Shown here piece after piece: positions 8,695 to 17,211 of a stretch of DNA of 64,000 nucleotides. This stretch comes from Deltaproteobacteria bacterium (lineage in GTDB: Bacteria; UBA10199; DSSB01; JACPFA01), in NCBI GenBank assembly GCA_016183235.1, contig JACPFA010000014.1, positions 1-64,000 on the forward strand, in the 5' to 3' direction. A program made the translations under genes and the position numbers. The notes beneath the pieces were generated by a model. The model did not search any database. It had not been told where the DNA came from and saw only the letters and a program-made list of their open reading frames with translations. How positions within the stretch are numbered: the first letter of the stretch is position 1; every line of letters begins with the position of its first letter.

Positions 8695-10302
8695 TTAACC
8701 TTTCATTTTCTGATCTACCAACGTACGCGCAATCACTCGCAATGCCAACACATCCTCCGCACCTTCAAAAATACTGAACACGCGAGCATCGACAAAATAA
8801 CGACTGACTGGGAATTCTTCGGCATAACCCATACCACCGTGGAGTTGCAGGGCCTCGCGCGTAACCCATTCGGCCATTTTAGAAGCATAAAATTTAACCA
8901 AACTCGCTTCCATTTGGCCTTTGCCATCATCCATTAATTGAGCCGCATAATAGGTCAATTGTCGACAGGCCTGTAAAATCGCCGCCATTTTGGCAATTTT
9001 ATATTGAGTGAGTTGGTAATTAATAATCGGCTGTTTAAATACCTTGCGATCATTGCTGTAATTCAAAGCAGCTTCTAAAGCAGCTTGCATGACCCCATTG
9101 GCCCGAGCCGCAGTTTGAATACGACCACCAGCAAAGCCTTCCATTTGCAAATAAAAACCTTTGCCCAACCCCGCCTCACCACCAATTAAATTTTCTGCCG
9201 GCACAAAATAATTTTCAAAAGCCACTTCGTAGCTATGCATGCCCCGATAGCCAATGGTCGCAATGGCCCTGCCTTCAATCTTGCCACCGCTCTCTTGAGT
9301 ATGACTAAAAGCATGCCCATCAAATCTGGGTTTTTCGGCAATGAGAATGGAAAGCCCACGGTGACCCGCACTCAAATCGGGATTGGTGCGCGCTAGCACC
9401 ATGAGCGAATCGGCATAACCCGCAAAGGTGCACCAAGTCTTGACCCCATTGATTAAATACCCACCCTCGGTAGGATTGGCCGCTACCCGCATGCCTGCCA
9501 CATCAGAGCCAAAATCAGGCTCGGTCACTGCCACGGCAGCCATCCGCTCCCCACTAGCCAAGAGTGGCAACCATTTTTGTTTTTGTTCCTCAGTGCCACC
9601 TTTTAAAATCGCCTTGGATAAAATTTCGGGGCGGGTGATCAAACTACCAGCAATCCCCAACGAAGCCCGCGATAATTCTTCGGTCACAATCAACATACCC
9701 ATGTGATCGGGTTTGGCATCGTCTTGAAAACCGCCGTAACGCTGCGGGATCGAAAGCCCAAAGCAACCCAATTCTTTTAACCCATTAATGATTTCTTGGG
9801 GAATGAGCAGATCTTGACGATGCACTTTTTCAGTTAAAGGTTTAACAACATCTTCTGCAAACTTTTTAAAAGTTTCTCGGATCATTTGTTGATCTTCAGT
9901 TAAGCCGTAATTTCCAAAACTTTGGGTATCATGAATGAGTTGGGTAACTTTTTCATAAACCGACAAATCAATTTCTGGTGAAAAAAAATGCCCCATTCCA
10001 ATTTGTTTGGCCTTAGGCGTAAGTTTACTATTGGCATCGACCAAGGCCTCACCCACAAAAATGCTCGCCAAACCCTTTTCTAACTCACCTTTATTTTCAG
10101 CCCATTCCACAATCTGGCTCGCTGCCACCAATTCACTTTTAACCCACGCCACATCATAGGCCAGCACCTGATGACGATCGAGCTTGGGCACACTCACCTC
10201 ACCCTTTTCTTCACACTCACGAGCTAAATAACTAATCGCCAAGTCTAAAGCCGCTTCGGCCTTTTGAATATCGGCTAAAATTTTTTCTTTTTGAAATTCC
10301 AT
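8695..10302 (-). CDS. mcd: (2S)-Methylsuccinyl-CoA dehydrogenase
   Basis: A 535-residue FAD-dependent acyl-CoA dehydrogenase that oxidises methylsuccinyl-CoA to mesaconyl-CoA and passes electrons to ETF. About 150 N-terminal residues precede the dehydrogenase core; this extension distinguishes Mcd from ordinary 380-residue acyl-CoA dehydrogenases. Core motifs include AVAVTEPDFGSDVAGMRV, WCTFAGYADSLMVLART and the C-terminal LQLHGGMGYAEEFPVSRYFV region with a downstream SIFEGAEDVLALRVIAR. Gene order (epi 12 bp upstream, mch downstream) supports the substrate. The start was kept because the extension is homologous in character to known Mcd. Confidence 0.94.
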   Translation of the reverse strand: MEFQKEKILADIQKAEAALDLAISYLARECEEKGEVSVPKLDRHQVLAYDVAWVKSELVAASQIVEWAENKGELEKGLASIFVGEALVDANSKLTPKAKQIGMGHFFSPEIDLSVYEKVTQLIHDTQSFGNYGLTEDQQMIRETFKKFAEDVVKPLTEKVHRQDLLIPQEIINGLKELGCFGLSIPQRYGGFQDDAKPDHMGMLIVTEELSRASLGIAGSLITRPEILSKAILKGGTEEQKQKWLPLLASGERMAAVAVTEPDFGSDVAGMRVAANPTEGGYLINGVKTWCTFAGYADSLMVLARTNPDLSAGHRGLSILIAEKPRFDGHAFSHTQESGGKIEGRAIATIGYRGMHSYEVAFENYFVPAENLIGGEAGLGKGFYLQMEGFAGGRIQTAARANGVMQAALEAALNYSNDRKVFKQPIINYQLTQYKIAKMAAILQACRQLTYYAAQLMDDGKGQMEASLVKFYASKMAEWVTREALQLHGGMGYAEEFPVSRYFVDARVFSIFEGAEDVLALRVIARTLVDQKMKG

Positions 10303-10314
10303 AAGTCATCAACC

Positions 10315-10725
10315 CTATTTTAAAATCTTTTGTGAAAGCTCTAGCAAAATACCACCCGTTGATTTGGGATGCACAAAGGCCACTTTTTTGCCATGCGCCC
10401 CAATTCTTGGTTTTTCGTCAATGAGTTGTAAACCCTGTTTTTTTAACCTAGCCAATTCTGCGTCAATATCTTCAACTTCTACACATAAATGATGAATGCC
10501 GGGGCGGTTTTTTGCTAAAAATTTGGCGATCGGGCTCTCGGGGCTGGTGGCTTCTAACAATTCTAAGTTCGAACCCCCTATTTCATAAAAGGCCGCTTTT
10601 ACTTTTTGATCTTCAACTTCTTCAATATGATCCGCTTTTTTGCCCAGTAAAGAATCATATAATGCACAGGCCTCTTTTAAAGAGGGAACCGCAATCCCCA
10701 AATGATCGATCTTTTTAAAACCCAT
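10315..10725 (-). CDS. epi: Ethylmalonyl-CoA/methylmalonyl-CoA epimerase
   Basis: This 136-residue vicinal-oxygen-chelate protein begins KKIDHLGIAVPSLKEA and contains IHHLCVEVEDIDAE, KVAFVHPKSTGGILLELSQ and a central SNLELLEA segment. The two paired beta-alpha-beta-beta-beta modules with histidine and glutamate metal ligands (H9, H77-78 region, E near 131) are standard for methylmalonyl-CoA epimerase. In this pathway the enzyme interconverts the 2S and 2R forms of both ethylmalonyl-CoA and methylmalonyl-CoA, linking Ccr to Ecm and propionyl-CoA carboxylase to Mcm. A GAGGA ribosome-binding site precedes ATG. It is the first gene of the leftward operon and divergent from mcl1. Confidence 0.93.
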   Translation of the reverse strand: MGFKKIDHLGIAVPSLKEACALYDSLLGKKADHIEEVEDQKVKAAFYEIGGSNLELLEATSPESPIAKFLAKNRPGIHHLCVEVEDIDAELARLKKQGLQLIDEKPRIGAHGKKVAFVHPKSTGGILLELSQKILK

Positions 10726-10845
10726 AAATTCCTCTATTCAGGGGGCTTCAATAAAATGGATAGATCCCATAAGTCAACGAAAACTCAAAATTCACTTGTA
10801 TTGCCGGGCATTGCTCGATAGATAGGGCCGCAAAGTGAGGAACTC

Positions 10846-11844
10846 ATGAGTAAAAATATTCATCCTAATAAGGCCCTGTTTGAAGGTGAAAAACCCTTTC
10901 CGATTATTCCCACCTGTGAGCATTTCGCGGGCAGCGAAAAACTCATCACCAAGGCACTTGAATTACAGAATAAAAAAGGTGGGGTTTTTGATATCACCAT
11001 GGACTGCGAAGATGGTGCCCCCGCCGGCCGCGAAAAAGAACACGCTCAAATGATTTGTGATATTCAAAAAAGTGCACTGAACCAACATAAAATGAGCGGA
11101 GTAAGAATTCACGATTACACGCATGGCCATTGGAAACAAGATGTCGACATTGTCGTGCCAGCCATTGGTGATCGGATGGCCTACATCACCATCCCCAAAC
11201 CAACCTCGGTAAAACAAGTTAAAGAGATGATCAGTTACATTCAAGATAAGACCAAAGAAGTCGGGCTTAAAAGGGAAATCCCTATTCATGTATTAGTCGA
11301 AACCCATGGGGCCCTGCGGGATGCCTTTGAGATTGCCAGCCTACCTTGGATGCAAGTGCTTGACTTTGGATTGATGGATTTTATCTCGGGCCATCACGGC
11401 GCCATACCCGATGCGTGCATGAAATCTCCGGGGCAATTCGAACATGCTTTGGTGGTACGTGCCAAGGCCACCGTGGTAGCAGCTGCTCTGGCTTATGGTA
11501 TTATCCCCGCCCACAATGTAACGCTTGACTTGAAAGATAAATACAAAACCTACGAAGATGCAAAGCGAGCCAAAACCGAATTTGGGTTTTTGAGAATGTG
11601 GTCGATTTATCCCACACAAGTCGATTCTATTGTTGACGCCATGGCACCGGATTATTCCCAAGTACAAAAAGCCGCGGCTATTTTGCTAGCCGCTTACGAA
11701 GCGGATTGGGGCCCCATTCAATATGCAGGCGACCTTCATGATCGCGCTACTTATCGCTATTATTGGGAACTTGTGCAAACTGCCCAAATTTCGGGAATCA
11801 CGGTCGATGAAAAGGTAAAAACAACATTCTTTAACCCTTCTTGA
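10846..11844 (+). CDS. mcl1: L-malyl-CoA/beta-methylmalyl-CoA lyase
   Basis: The 332-residue protein belongs to the HpcH/CitE aldolase-like family. Diagnostic segments are FDITMDCEDGAPAGREKEHA (residues about 48-67, with catalytic-site acidic residues), ITIPKPTSVKQV, HVLVETHGALRDAFEIASLP and a C-terminal aromatic region YRYYWELVQTAQISG. It cleaves beta-methylmalyl-CoA to glyoxylate and propionyl-CoA, and malyl-CoA to acetyl-CoA and glyoxylate, closing the ethylmalonyl-CoA pathway. GAGGA lies just before ATG. It is transcribed away from epi from a 120-bp shared intergenic region, so both arms could be controlled together. No separate malyl-CoA thioesterase (Mcl2) is visible in the window. Confidence 0.94.
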   Translation: MSKNIHPNKALFEGEKPFPIIPTCEHFAGSEKLITKALELQNKKGGVFDITMDCEDGAPAGREKEHAQMICDIQKSALNQHKMSGVRIHDYTHGHWKQDVDIVVPAIGDRMAYITIPKPTSVKQVKEMISYIQDKTKEVGLKREIPIHVLVETHGALRDAFEIASLPWMQVLDFGLMDFISGHHGAIPDACMKSPGQFEHALVVRAKATVVAAALAYGIIPAHNVTLDLKDKYKTYEDAKRAKTEFGFLRMWSIYPTQVDSIVDAMAPDYSQVQKAAAILLAAYEADWGPIQYAGDLHDRATYRYYWELVQTAQISGITVDEKVKTTFFNPS

Positions 11845-11870
11845 CACTCCGCGCCTTCTAGCGTTACTAC
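11841..11870 (+). promoter_or_regulatory. Sigma70-like promoter, leaderless layout, for nitrite/sulfite reductase
   Basis: TTGACA at 11841-11846 and TACTAC at 11865-11870 are separated by 18 bp. Only seven pyrimidine-rich bases lie between the -10 box and the ATG at 11878, and no Shine-Dalgarno sequence is present, so the transcript would start at or beside the ATG. The -35 box overlaps the mcl1 stop codon. Confidence 0.5.
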
Positions 11871-11877
11871 TTTTTCT

Positions 11878-14163
11878 ATGGAGACCAAAAATCCAATATC
11901 CATTTTGCATCGTTCTGAATCCGACGAAATCTGGAAAGAGAAGTGTTCTGGGAAAATGCCTGAGCAATGGGCAACAGAAATTAACGAATTTGAAACCGAG
12001 CTTTTTTTAAAAAAGCAGGGCAAGATCGAAGATAGGATTTTTGCAGAAACGCGGCTGCGTCGTGGGGCTTATGGTCAACGCTACGACAATGGCACGCGCC
12101 ACGATGGCAAAGAACAACGCAAGATCCCCTTTCCCAATGCCCTAACCAAGGGCCCCAATACAATGTGGGACGCCCCTGGCATGGAACGCATCAAGATCCC
12201 CTACGGGGGAATGAATCCCGAACAAATGGACGTGATCGCGGATTTAGCCGAGGAATATTCTGACGGTATTTGTCACGTCACCACGCGCCAAGACATTCAG
12301 TTGCACTACGTGCATATCGAAGATACTCCCAGCATGTTTCGCCGATTGGCCGCAGTTGGCATTACCACTCGCGAGGCCTGTGGCAATTCGATACGCAACA
12401 TCACCGCCTGCCCCATTGTTGGAGTATGCAAAACTGAGGCCTTTGATGTCACACCTTATGCCGATGCCATGTTTCGATTTTTATTAGGCCACCCCGATGT
12501 GCAAGATTTTGGCCGCAAATTTAAAATTGCCTTCTCAGGTTGTAAACAAAACCCCTGCGGTTTAACGAACATTCACGACATGGGGTTGATCGCTAAAACC
12601 CAAGAAGTAAACGGAAAAATTAAACGGGGTTTTGAATTTTATGTGGGCGGTGGCTTAGGTGCAGTTCCCTATCAAGCTAAACTTTTAGACGAATTTGTCA
12701 CTGAAGAAGAATTGTTGGCACTCACCCAAGCGGTGTGCCGTGTTTATGCACGCTATGGCGAAAAGAAAAAACGCTCGCGCGCTCGGATTAAGTTTTTGGT
12801 CAATGATTGGGGCATTGAAAAATTCCGCCAGATGGTTTTTGAAGAGCGTGCCCGATTAAAAGAAGATCTCCGCTGGACAGACTATTTGGCAACCATCGAT
12901 CAGTTCCAAGAAAAGCCTCATCGAGCTTTAAGTGCGGCACCCACTTCTCACCAAAATAACCAAGACTACCTGGCTTGGCTTAACACCAACGTGCAACCCC
13001 AAAAACAACCAGGCTACTATATTGTCACAATCGCCCTACCACTGGGTGATATCACCAGCAATCAAATGCGGGTTTTAGCCGACCTCGTGCAAAAATTTGT
13101 TAAAGATGGAGTACGAACGACTGTTGAACAAAACATTGCACTCCGCTGGATCAACCAAGGCGACTTACCCAGTCTCTACGATGAACTTAAAAAAATTGAT
13201 CTCGTCGATGCGGTTGCCAATACCATCATCGATATCACTGCATGCCCTGGCACCGACACTTGCAAATTAGGTAACGCCTCAAGCCGCGGCTTAGCTGGTG
13301 AGTTAAGGCATCACCTGGCCACCCGCATGGTTCAGATGGATGAAGCCATCCGTCATCTTAAAATTAAAGTTTCCGGTTGTTTTAATTCTTGCGGGCAGCA
13401 TCACATCTCTGACATCGGATTTTACGGCATCAGCCGCAAAGTGGGCAATCGGATTGTACCGCACTTTCAATTGGTTTTAGGCGGACAATGGACCGAAAAC
13501 GGTGGCAGCTATGGGCTAGCCGTGGGGGGGATCCCTTCGAAGGCAGTACCTGCAACCGTCGATCTTCTAACTGAAATGTATTTACGGGAAAAACAACCAG
13601 TCGAGCCTTTCAAAACTTATATTGGCCGATTAGGTAAAGTTGAACTCAAAAACCGTTTGGTTAAACTAATGGAGATTCCGCCCTACGAAGCCGAACCCAG
13701 CTACTATGTTGATTGGGGCGATGTGCGTGAATTCACCACAAGTGACATTGGTACCGGTGAATGTGCGGGTGAAGTAGTCTCTTTAGTCGACTTTGGTTTA
13801 AAAGAGGCCGATCGGATTGTCTTTGAAGCTCAAGTACAACTTGAACAAGGTCAAACCTTGCAAGCCGTGCATACTGCTTATCGTGCCATGATCCATGCCG
13901 CGCAAGGCCTTATTAAAGGTTATAATCCCGATATTTCCAATGACCCTGAACTTATTTTACAAGAATTTAAGAAAAGTTTTTGTGACACTGAAAAGTTTTA
14001 CGATCCCTTTGCAGGGGATAAATTTGCTAATTATCTTTTCAAAACTCACGAAACCGATCTAGCCACACTTAATCAAGATCAAATGAAACAAAAAATTCAA
14101 GAAGCTCAGTTGTTTGTTGAAGCTGCTTACAATTGCTACACCCGAATGAGTATGAACAATTAA
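11878..14163 (+). CDS. Ferredoxin-type nitrite/sulfite reductase with C-terminal helical extension
   Basis: The 761-residue protein has the duplicated layout of siroheme/[4Fe-4S] reductases. The second half carries the cluster ligands as ACPGTDTC (about residue 456) and SGCFNSCG (C-x5-C and C-x3-C). The first half also has cysteines in TACPIVGVC (C178, C184) and SGCKQNPCG, as in a subset of bacterial nitrite/sulfite reductases. The six-electron reduction of nitrite to ammonia, or of sulfite to sulfide, is expected in the cytosol. Residues from about 625 form an extra helical domain (ADRIVFEAQVQLEQGQTLQ, AYRAMIHAAQGLI) resembling a HEPN fold. It follows mcl1 by 33 bp but has its own promoter. 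The choice between nitrite and sulfite is not resolvable here. Confidence 0.85.
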   Translation: METKNPISILHRSESDEIWKEKCSGKMPEQWATEINEFETELFLKKQGKIEDRIFAETRLRRGAYGQRYDNGTRHDGKEQRKIPFPNALTKGPNTMWDAPGMERIKIPYGGMNPEQMDVIADLAEEYSDGICHVTTRQDIQLHYVHIEDTPSMFRRLAAVGITTREACGNSIRNITACPIVGVCKTEAFDVTPYADAMFRFLLGHPDVQDFGRKFKIAFSGCKQNPCGLTNIHDMGLIAKTQEVNGKIKRGFEFYVGGGLGAVPYQAKLLDEFVTEEELLALTQAVCRVYARYGEKKKRSRARIKFLVNDWGIEKFRQMVFEERARLKEDLRWTDYLATIDQFQEKPHRALSAAPTSHQNNQDYLAWLNTNVQPQKQPGYYIVTIALPLGDITSNQMRVLADLVQKFVKDGVRTTVEQNIALRWINQGDLPSLYDELKKIDLVDAVANTIIDITACPGTDTCKLGNASSRGLAGELRHHLATRMVQMDEAIRHLKIKVSGCFNSCGQHHISDIGFYGISRKVGNRIVPHFQLVLGGQWTENGGSYGLAVGGIPSKAVPATVDLLTEMYLREKQPVEPFKTYIGRLGKVELKNRLVKLMEIPPYEAEPSYYVDWGDVREFTTSDIGTGECAGEVVSLVDFGLKEADRIVFEAQVQLEQGQTLQAVHTAYRAMIHAAQGLIKGYNPDISNDPELILQEFKKSFCDTEKFYDPFAGDKFANYLFKTHETDLATLNQDQMKQKIQEAQLFVEAAYNCYTRMSMNN

Positions 14164-14196
14164 GGTGAGATTGTCGCGCTATCGTTGGTTACCTCC

Positions 14197-14224
14197 CCCG
14201 ACTTGATCGGGGAATCAAGTCGGG
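14197..14224. repeat. Intergenic palindrome (CCCGACTTGAT arms)
   Basis: Perfect 11-bp arms, CCCGACTTGAT and ATCAAGTCGGG, surround a 6-bp loop, followed by TAATGAC. The arm sequence resembles the GGATCAAGTCCGG core of the palindromes at 48749 and 49565. It follows the reductase gene and could act as a terminator, though there is no T-run. Confidence 0.6.
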
Positions 14225-14251
14225 TAATGACATGGCTCGCAATGACAAAAA

Positions 14252-14821
14252 GTGGATATACAAAAAATTAACTGGAAAATTTATTTCGAAAACCCAGAAG
14301 TAGCCTCGCCTGATATTTTCTTTAAAGTCTTCAACCAGTGGATTCCTAACAGCCCTGAAATCTTTGTTGACGTAGCCGACTATCAACATGTGCACGATGG
14401 CCCTTGGACGATCCTCATTGGCCACTACACCGATTATGCCCTCGATCATACCCACCGGCGTTTGGGTTTTCAATTTAATCGCAAACAACCCTTAACTGAA
14501 AATAACCCAACTAAAATTCAACAAACTCTTCGTGAATTTCTTCAAACCTGTAAAAAATTAATTTCATCCTCAGAATTTCACCCCCCTTTAAAATTAAATA
14601 CCAACGAATTACTTTTCATGATTAATGATCGGGCTTTAAGCCCCAACAACGAATCAACTTGGGCCGCCCTACAATCTGAATTAAAAAAAGCGTTAACACC
14701 TCTCTATGGTGAAGGGCAATTTTCCTTAAGTTGGTTGAATGATCCTAAACAACGTTTTTCGGTAATGATTAAAGCCAAAAATGCCCCTTCTCTCGATGAA
14801 CTCATTTCACGATTAGGCTAA
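14252..14821 (+). CDS. Hypothetical protein, 189 aa
   Basis: Not recognised. The ORF starts at GTG (14252) just after the intergenic palindrome and is soluble, with no signal peptide or membrane segment. The N-terminal half has clustered aromatics and histidines (DVADYQHVHDGPWTILIGHY, then YALDHTHRR), which could bind metal. The C-terminal half alternates charged helices and strands (LKLNTNELLFMINDRAL, GQFSLSWLNDPKQRFSV). It lies between the nitrite/sulfite reductase and an MscS gene, on the same strand and with its own reading frame fully open, so it is probably real. A role in nitrogen or sulfur assimilation is possible only by position. Confidence 0.6.
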   Translation: MDIQKINWKIYFENPEVASPDIFFKVFNQWIPNSPEIFVDVADYQHVHDGPWTILIGHYTDYALDHTHRRLGFQFNRKQPLTENNPTKIQQTLREFLQTCKKLISSSEFHPPLKLNTNELLFMINDRALSPNNESTWAALQSELKKALTPLYGEGQFSLSWLNDPKQRFSVMIKAKNAPSLDELISRLG

Positions 14822-14825
14822 ACTC

Positions 14826-14854
14826 TTGTTATCCCGCAAGCTTTGAGTTAATAA
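14826..14854 (+). promoter_or_regulatory. Promoter with leaderless layout for the MscS-type channel
   Basis: TTGTTA (14826-14831), a 17-bp spacer and TAATAA (14849-14854) lie seven bases before the ATG at 14862. No purine-rich ribosome-binding site is present between them. Confidence 0.4.
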
Positions 14855-14861
14855 TTCCAAG

Positions 14862-15665
14862 ATGTGGTTAGGAATTGGCAGCGAAATCATCAAATACCTC
14901 TATCCTCCTCATTTAGCCAACCTATTAAGAGTTGGAGCCATTCTTTTAGCAGGGTTGCTCATATTATTTGTATTAAGGCGCAGTTTAAAATGGGTTTACC
15001 CTTACTTAACTCGCCACCAAAGCATGCTCTTAAACCGTGCCATCACCTACACCATTGTGCTGATCACCTTGGCCATGGTGCTTAACCAATTAGGCATTTC
15101 GCTCGCCGTATTACTGGGCACCGCGGGCATTCTAACTCTTGCTTTGAGTCTTGCTGCCCAAACTTCACTGGCTCATTTTATCAGTGGTATTTTTCTCATT
15201 GGTGAACGCGCTTTTTCGGTGGGAGACGTGATTGAGGTTGAAGGTGTTACCGGTGAAGTTTTATCGATTGATTTATTATCGGTAAAATTAAAAACGGGGG
15301 GGAATCTTTTTGTACGCATCCCAAATGAAACTTTATTAAAATCAAAAATCGCTAATCTTACTCATTTTCGAATTCGTGCGATTGAAATTAAGCTACGTTT
15401 TTCCTTTTCAGAAAATATCGAAAAGATTTCGAATTTAATTTCAGAAATCATTCAAAACAATTCCCTTTGTTTACCCGAACCTAAACCCACGATTATTTTA
15501 TCCGATCTAAAAAATGGAATTTTGGAAATTGATCTTTTGGTCTCAACTAAAAAAGAAAACTTTCTTCAGGCAAAAAACCAGTTGATTGAGTCTTTCCAAA
15601 AGGCCTTTTTAACGCATCAAATTAAAGTCGCCGAAAACCCTATCTTCTCTTCCTTTCGAGGTTAA
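14862..15665 (+). CDS. Small-conductance mechanosensitive channel, MscS family
   Basis: The 267-residue protein has three hydrophobic segments: about residues 20-40, 60-80, and the Gly/Ala-rich pore helix LLGTAGILTLALSLAAQTSLAHFISG at about 90-115. The beta domain follows, with AFSVGDVIEVEGVTGEVLSI and the conserved VRIPNE motif. This is the compact MscS architecture, which opens under hypo-osmotic membrane tension in the inner membrane. It is followed 2 bp later by corA, so the two membrane proteins are probably co-transcribed. Nothing unusual is seen in the pore-lining region. Confidence 0.9.
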   Translation: MWLGIGSEIIKYLYPPHLANLLRVGAILLAGLLILFVLRRSLKWVYPYLTRHQSMLLNRAITYTIVLITLAMVLNQLGISLAVLLGTAGILTLALSLAAQTSLAHFISGIFLIGERAFSVGDVIEVEGVTGEVLSIDLLSVKLKTGGNLFVRIPNETLLKSKIANLTHFRIRAIEIKLRFSFSENIEKISNLISEIIQNNSLCLPEPKPTIILSDLKNGILEIDLLVSTKKENFLQAKNQLIESFQKAFLTHQIKVAENPIFSSFRG

Positions 15666-15667
15666 TC

Positions 15668-16726
15668 ATGCCATTAAAATTGAAACGCTATTCCCAAAAA
15701 AGCGGCCTGCCGCCTGGCAGCCTCATCCATGTAGGAGAAAGAAAGACCGACGAAGTATCTCTTCAAATTTTTCAGTTCAATGAGGGTGAATTACATGAAC
15801 AAGAATTTAAAGAACTCAAAGGCCTGCCCTCCAGCACCCGAGAAAACTACATCACCTGGGTTAACATGAATGGGCTTCATCAGGTTGATTTTATCAAAAA
15901 TATTGGTGAGGCCTATGGTCTGCATCCCCTCTTATTAGAAGATATTCTTCATACCAACCAACGCCCTAAAATAGAAGAATTTGGGGACTATATTTACGTG
16001 GTGTTAAGTTCTTTCAAAGATATTGGCAAAGTGTTGGAAGCCGAACAAATCAGTCTCATCTTAGGTAATGGATATGTGTTGTCTTTCCAAGAAAAAGCCG
16101 GTGACGAGTTTGATAGAATCCGAGATCGCATCCGTAAAAATAATATCAAAATTCGTAAATTAAAGGCTGATTATTTATTTTATAATTTATTGGATTCTAT
16201 CGTTGATCAATATTTCATTGTGTTAGAAGACCTCCATGAAAAAATCGACCAAATCCAACAAGAGGTTTTGACTCAACCCGAAGATACGCTCTCGCAAGAC
16301 ATTCACGAATATCGCCAAGATATTTTTACTTTTCGTCGAGCGGTGTGGCCCTTACTTCAGGTGATTGAACGCTTACAAAAGAGCGATTCTACTTTAATTG
16401 CCACCCCAACCCGAGTTTACCTGCGTGATGTTCACGACCATCTGCTGCAAATTTCAGACGGTATTGAAACCATGGCCGAAATGTTAACTGCCATTATCGA
16501 TACCTATTTTTCATTCATGAATCGAAAGATGAACGAAGTTATCAAGATATTAACCTTATTTACAGCCCTTTTTATGCCACTGACCTTTATCGTAGGGGTT
16601 TATGGAATGAATTTTAAAAACATGCCAGAATTAAACTGGCCCTGGGGTTATTTTGGAATTTGGGGAATTATCCTCGCGGTGGCAGGTGGTATGTTCATTT
16701 ATTTCAGACGAAAAAAATGGCTGTGA
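15668..16726 (+). CDS. corA: Magnesium/cobalt transporter CorA
   Basis: At 352 residues this is a standard CorA. It has a large soluble N-terminal domain, a long helix (SQDIHEYRQDIFTFRRAVWP) and two C-terminal membrane helices, the first followed by the selectivity signature Y-G-M-N-F near residue 318 and an acidic NMPELNWPWGY loop. It forms a pentameric Mg2+ channel in the inner membrane. A GAGG ribosome-binding site precedes the ATG. The last codons overlap the greB start by 10 bp, giving an mscS-corA-greB-permease unit. Confidence 0.93.
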   Translation: MPLKLKRYSQKSGLPPGSLIHVGERKTDEVSLQIFQFNEGELHEQEFKELKGLPSSTRENYITWVNMNGLHQVDFIKNIGEAYGLHPLLLEDILHTNQRPKIEEFGDYIYVVLSSFKDIGKVLEAEQISLILGNGYVLSFQEKAGDEFDRIRDRIRKNNIKIRKLKADYLFYNLLDSIVDQYFIVLEDLHEKIDQIQQEVLTQPEDTLSQDIHEYRQDIFTFRRAVWPLLQVIERLQKSDSTLIATPTRVYLRDVHDHLLQISDGIETMAEMLTAIIDTYFSFMNRKMNEVIKILTLFTALFMPLTFIVGVYGMNFKNMPELNWPWGYFGIWGIILAVAGGMFIYFRRKKWL

Positions 16727-17199
16727 AAAATTACATCACTCCAGCTGGGGCTAAAAAATTACAAGCTGAACTCCACGATCTGCTTCATGTCAAGCGCCCG
16801 GAAATGACCGCCACGGTTGCATGGGCCGCCTCTAATGGCGATCGTTCTGAAAACGCCGACTACATTTATGGCAAAAGACGCCTACGCGAAATCGATCGCC
16901 GCATTCGCTTTCTCACCCAACGCATTGAGGCCTTTGAAATTATCGACCCTACGGCCGTTCAATCTGAGCAAGTGCTTTTTGGCGCCACCGTCACCATTTG
17001 TGATGAAGCAGGAGCAGAAAAAATTTATTCTATTGTTGGAGCCGATGAAATTGACCCATCCAAAGGGCACATTAGTTGGAATGCACCGTTGGCCAAGGCT
17101 TTATTAAAAAGCAAGGTTGGCCACATCGTAAGTTTTCAATCCCCTAAGGGCCCTCGCGAAGTAGAAGTGATTGAAATAAAATATATTAAAATTCAATGA
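16717..17199 (+). CDS. greB: Transcription elongation factor GreB
   Basis: The protein starts MAVKNYITPAGAKKLQAELH and contains AASNGDRSENADYIYGKRRL in the N-terminal coiled coil, including the acidic D/E pair at the tip, then a C-terminal FKBP-like domain ending in FQSPKGPREVEVIEIKYI. The E-N-A-D-Y-x-Y-G-K-(K/R)-R-L motif is specific for GreB over GreA. Length from this ATG is 160 residues, matching the family. An upstream in-frame start at 16660 would add residues encoded inside corA and is rejected. It rescues backtracked RNA polymerase by stimulating transcript cleavage. The start overlaps the corA end by 10 bp. Confidence 0.95.
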   Translation: MAVKNYITPAGAKKLQAELHDLLHVKRPEMTATVAWAASNGDRSENADYIYGKRRLREIDRRIRFLTQRIEAFEIIDPTAVQSEQVLFGATVTICDEAGAEKIYSIVGADEIDPSKGHISWNAPLAKALLKSKVGHIVSFQSPKGPREVEVIEIKYIKIQ

Positions 17200-17211
17200 G
17201 TGGTTTAAATT

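Noticed and set aside
14189-14488. Leftward 99-codon frame opposite the 14252 gene
   Set aside because: Its residues show no domain; the rightward frame has better composition, and the leftward one runs through the palindromic repeat.
16660-16716. Longer GreB start inside corA
   Set aside because: GreB length and N-terminus match the family from ATG 16717.
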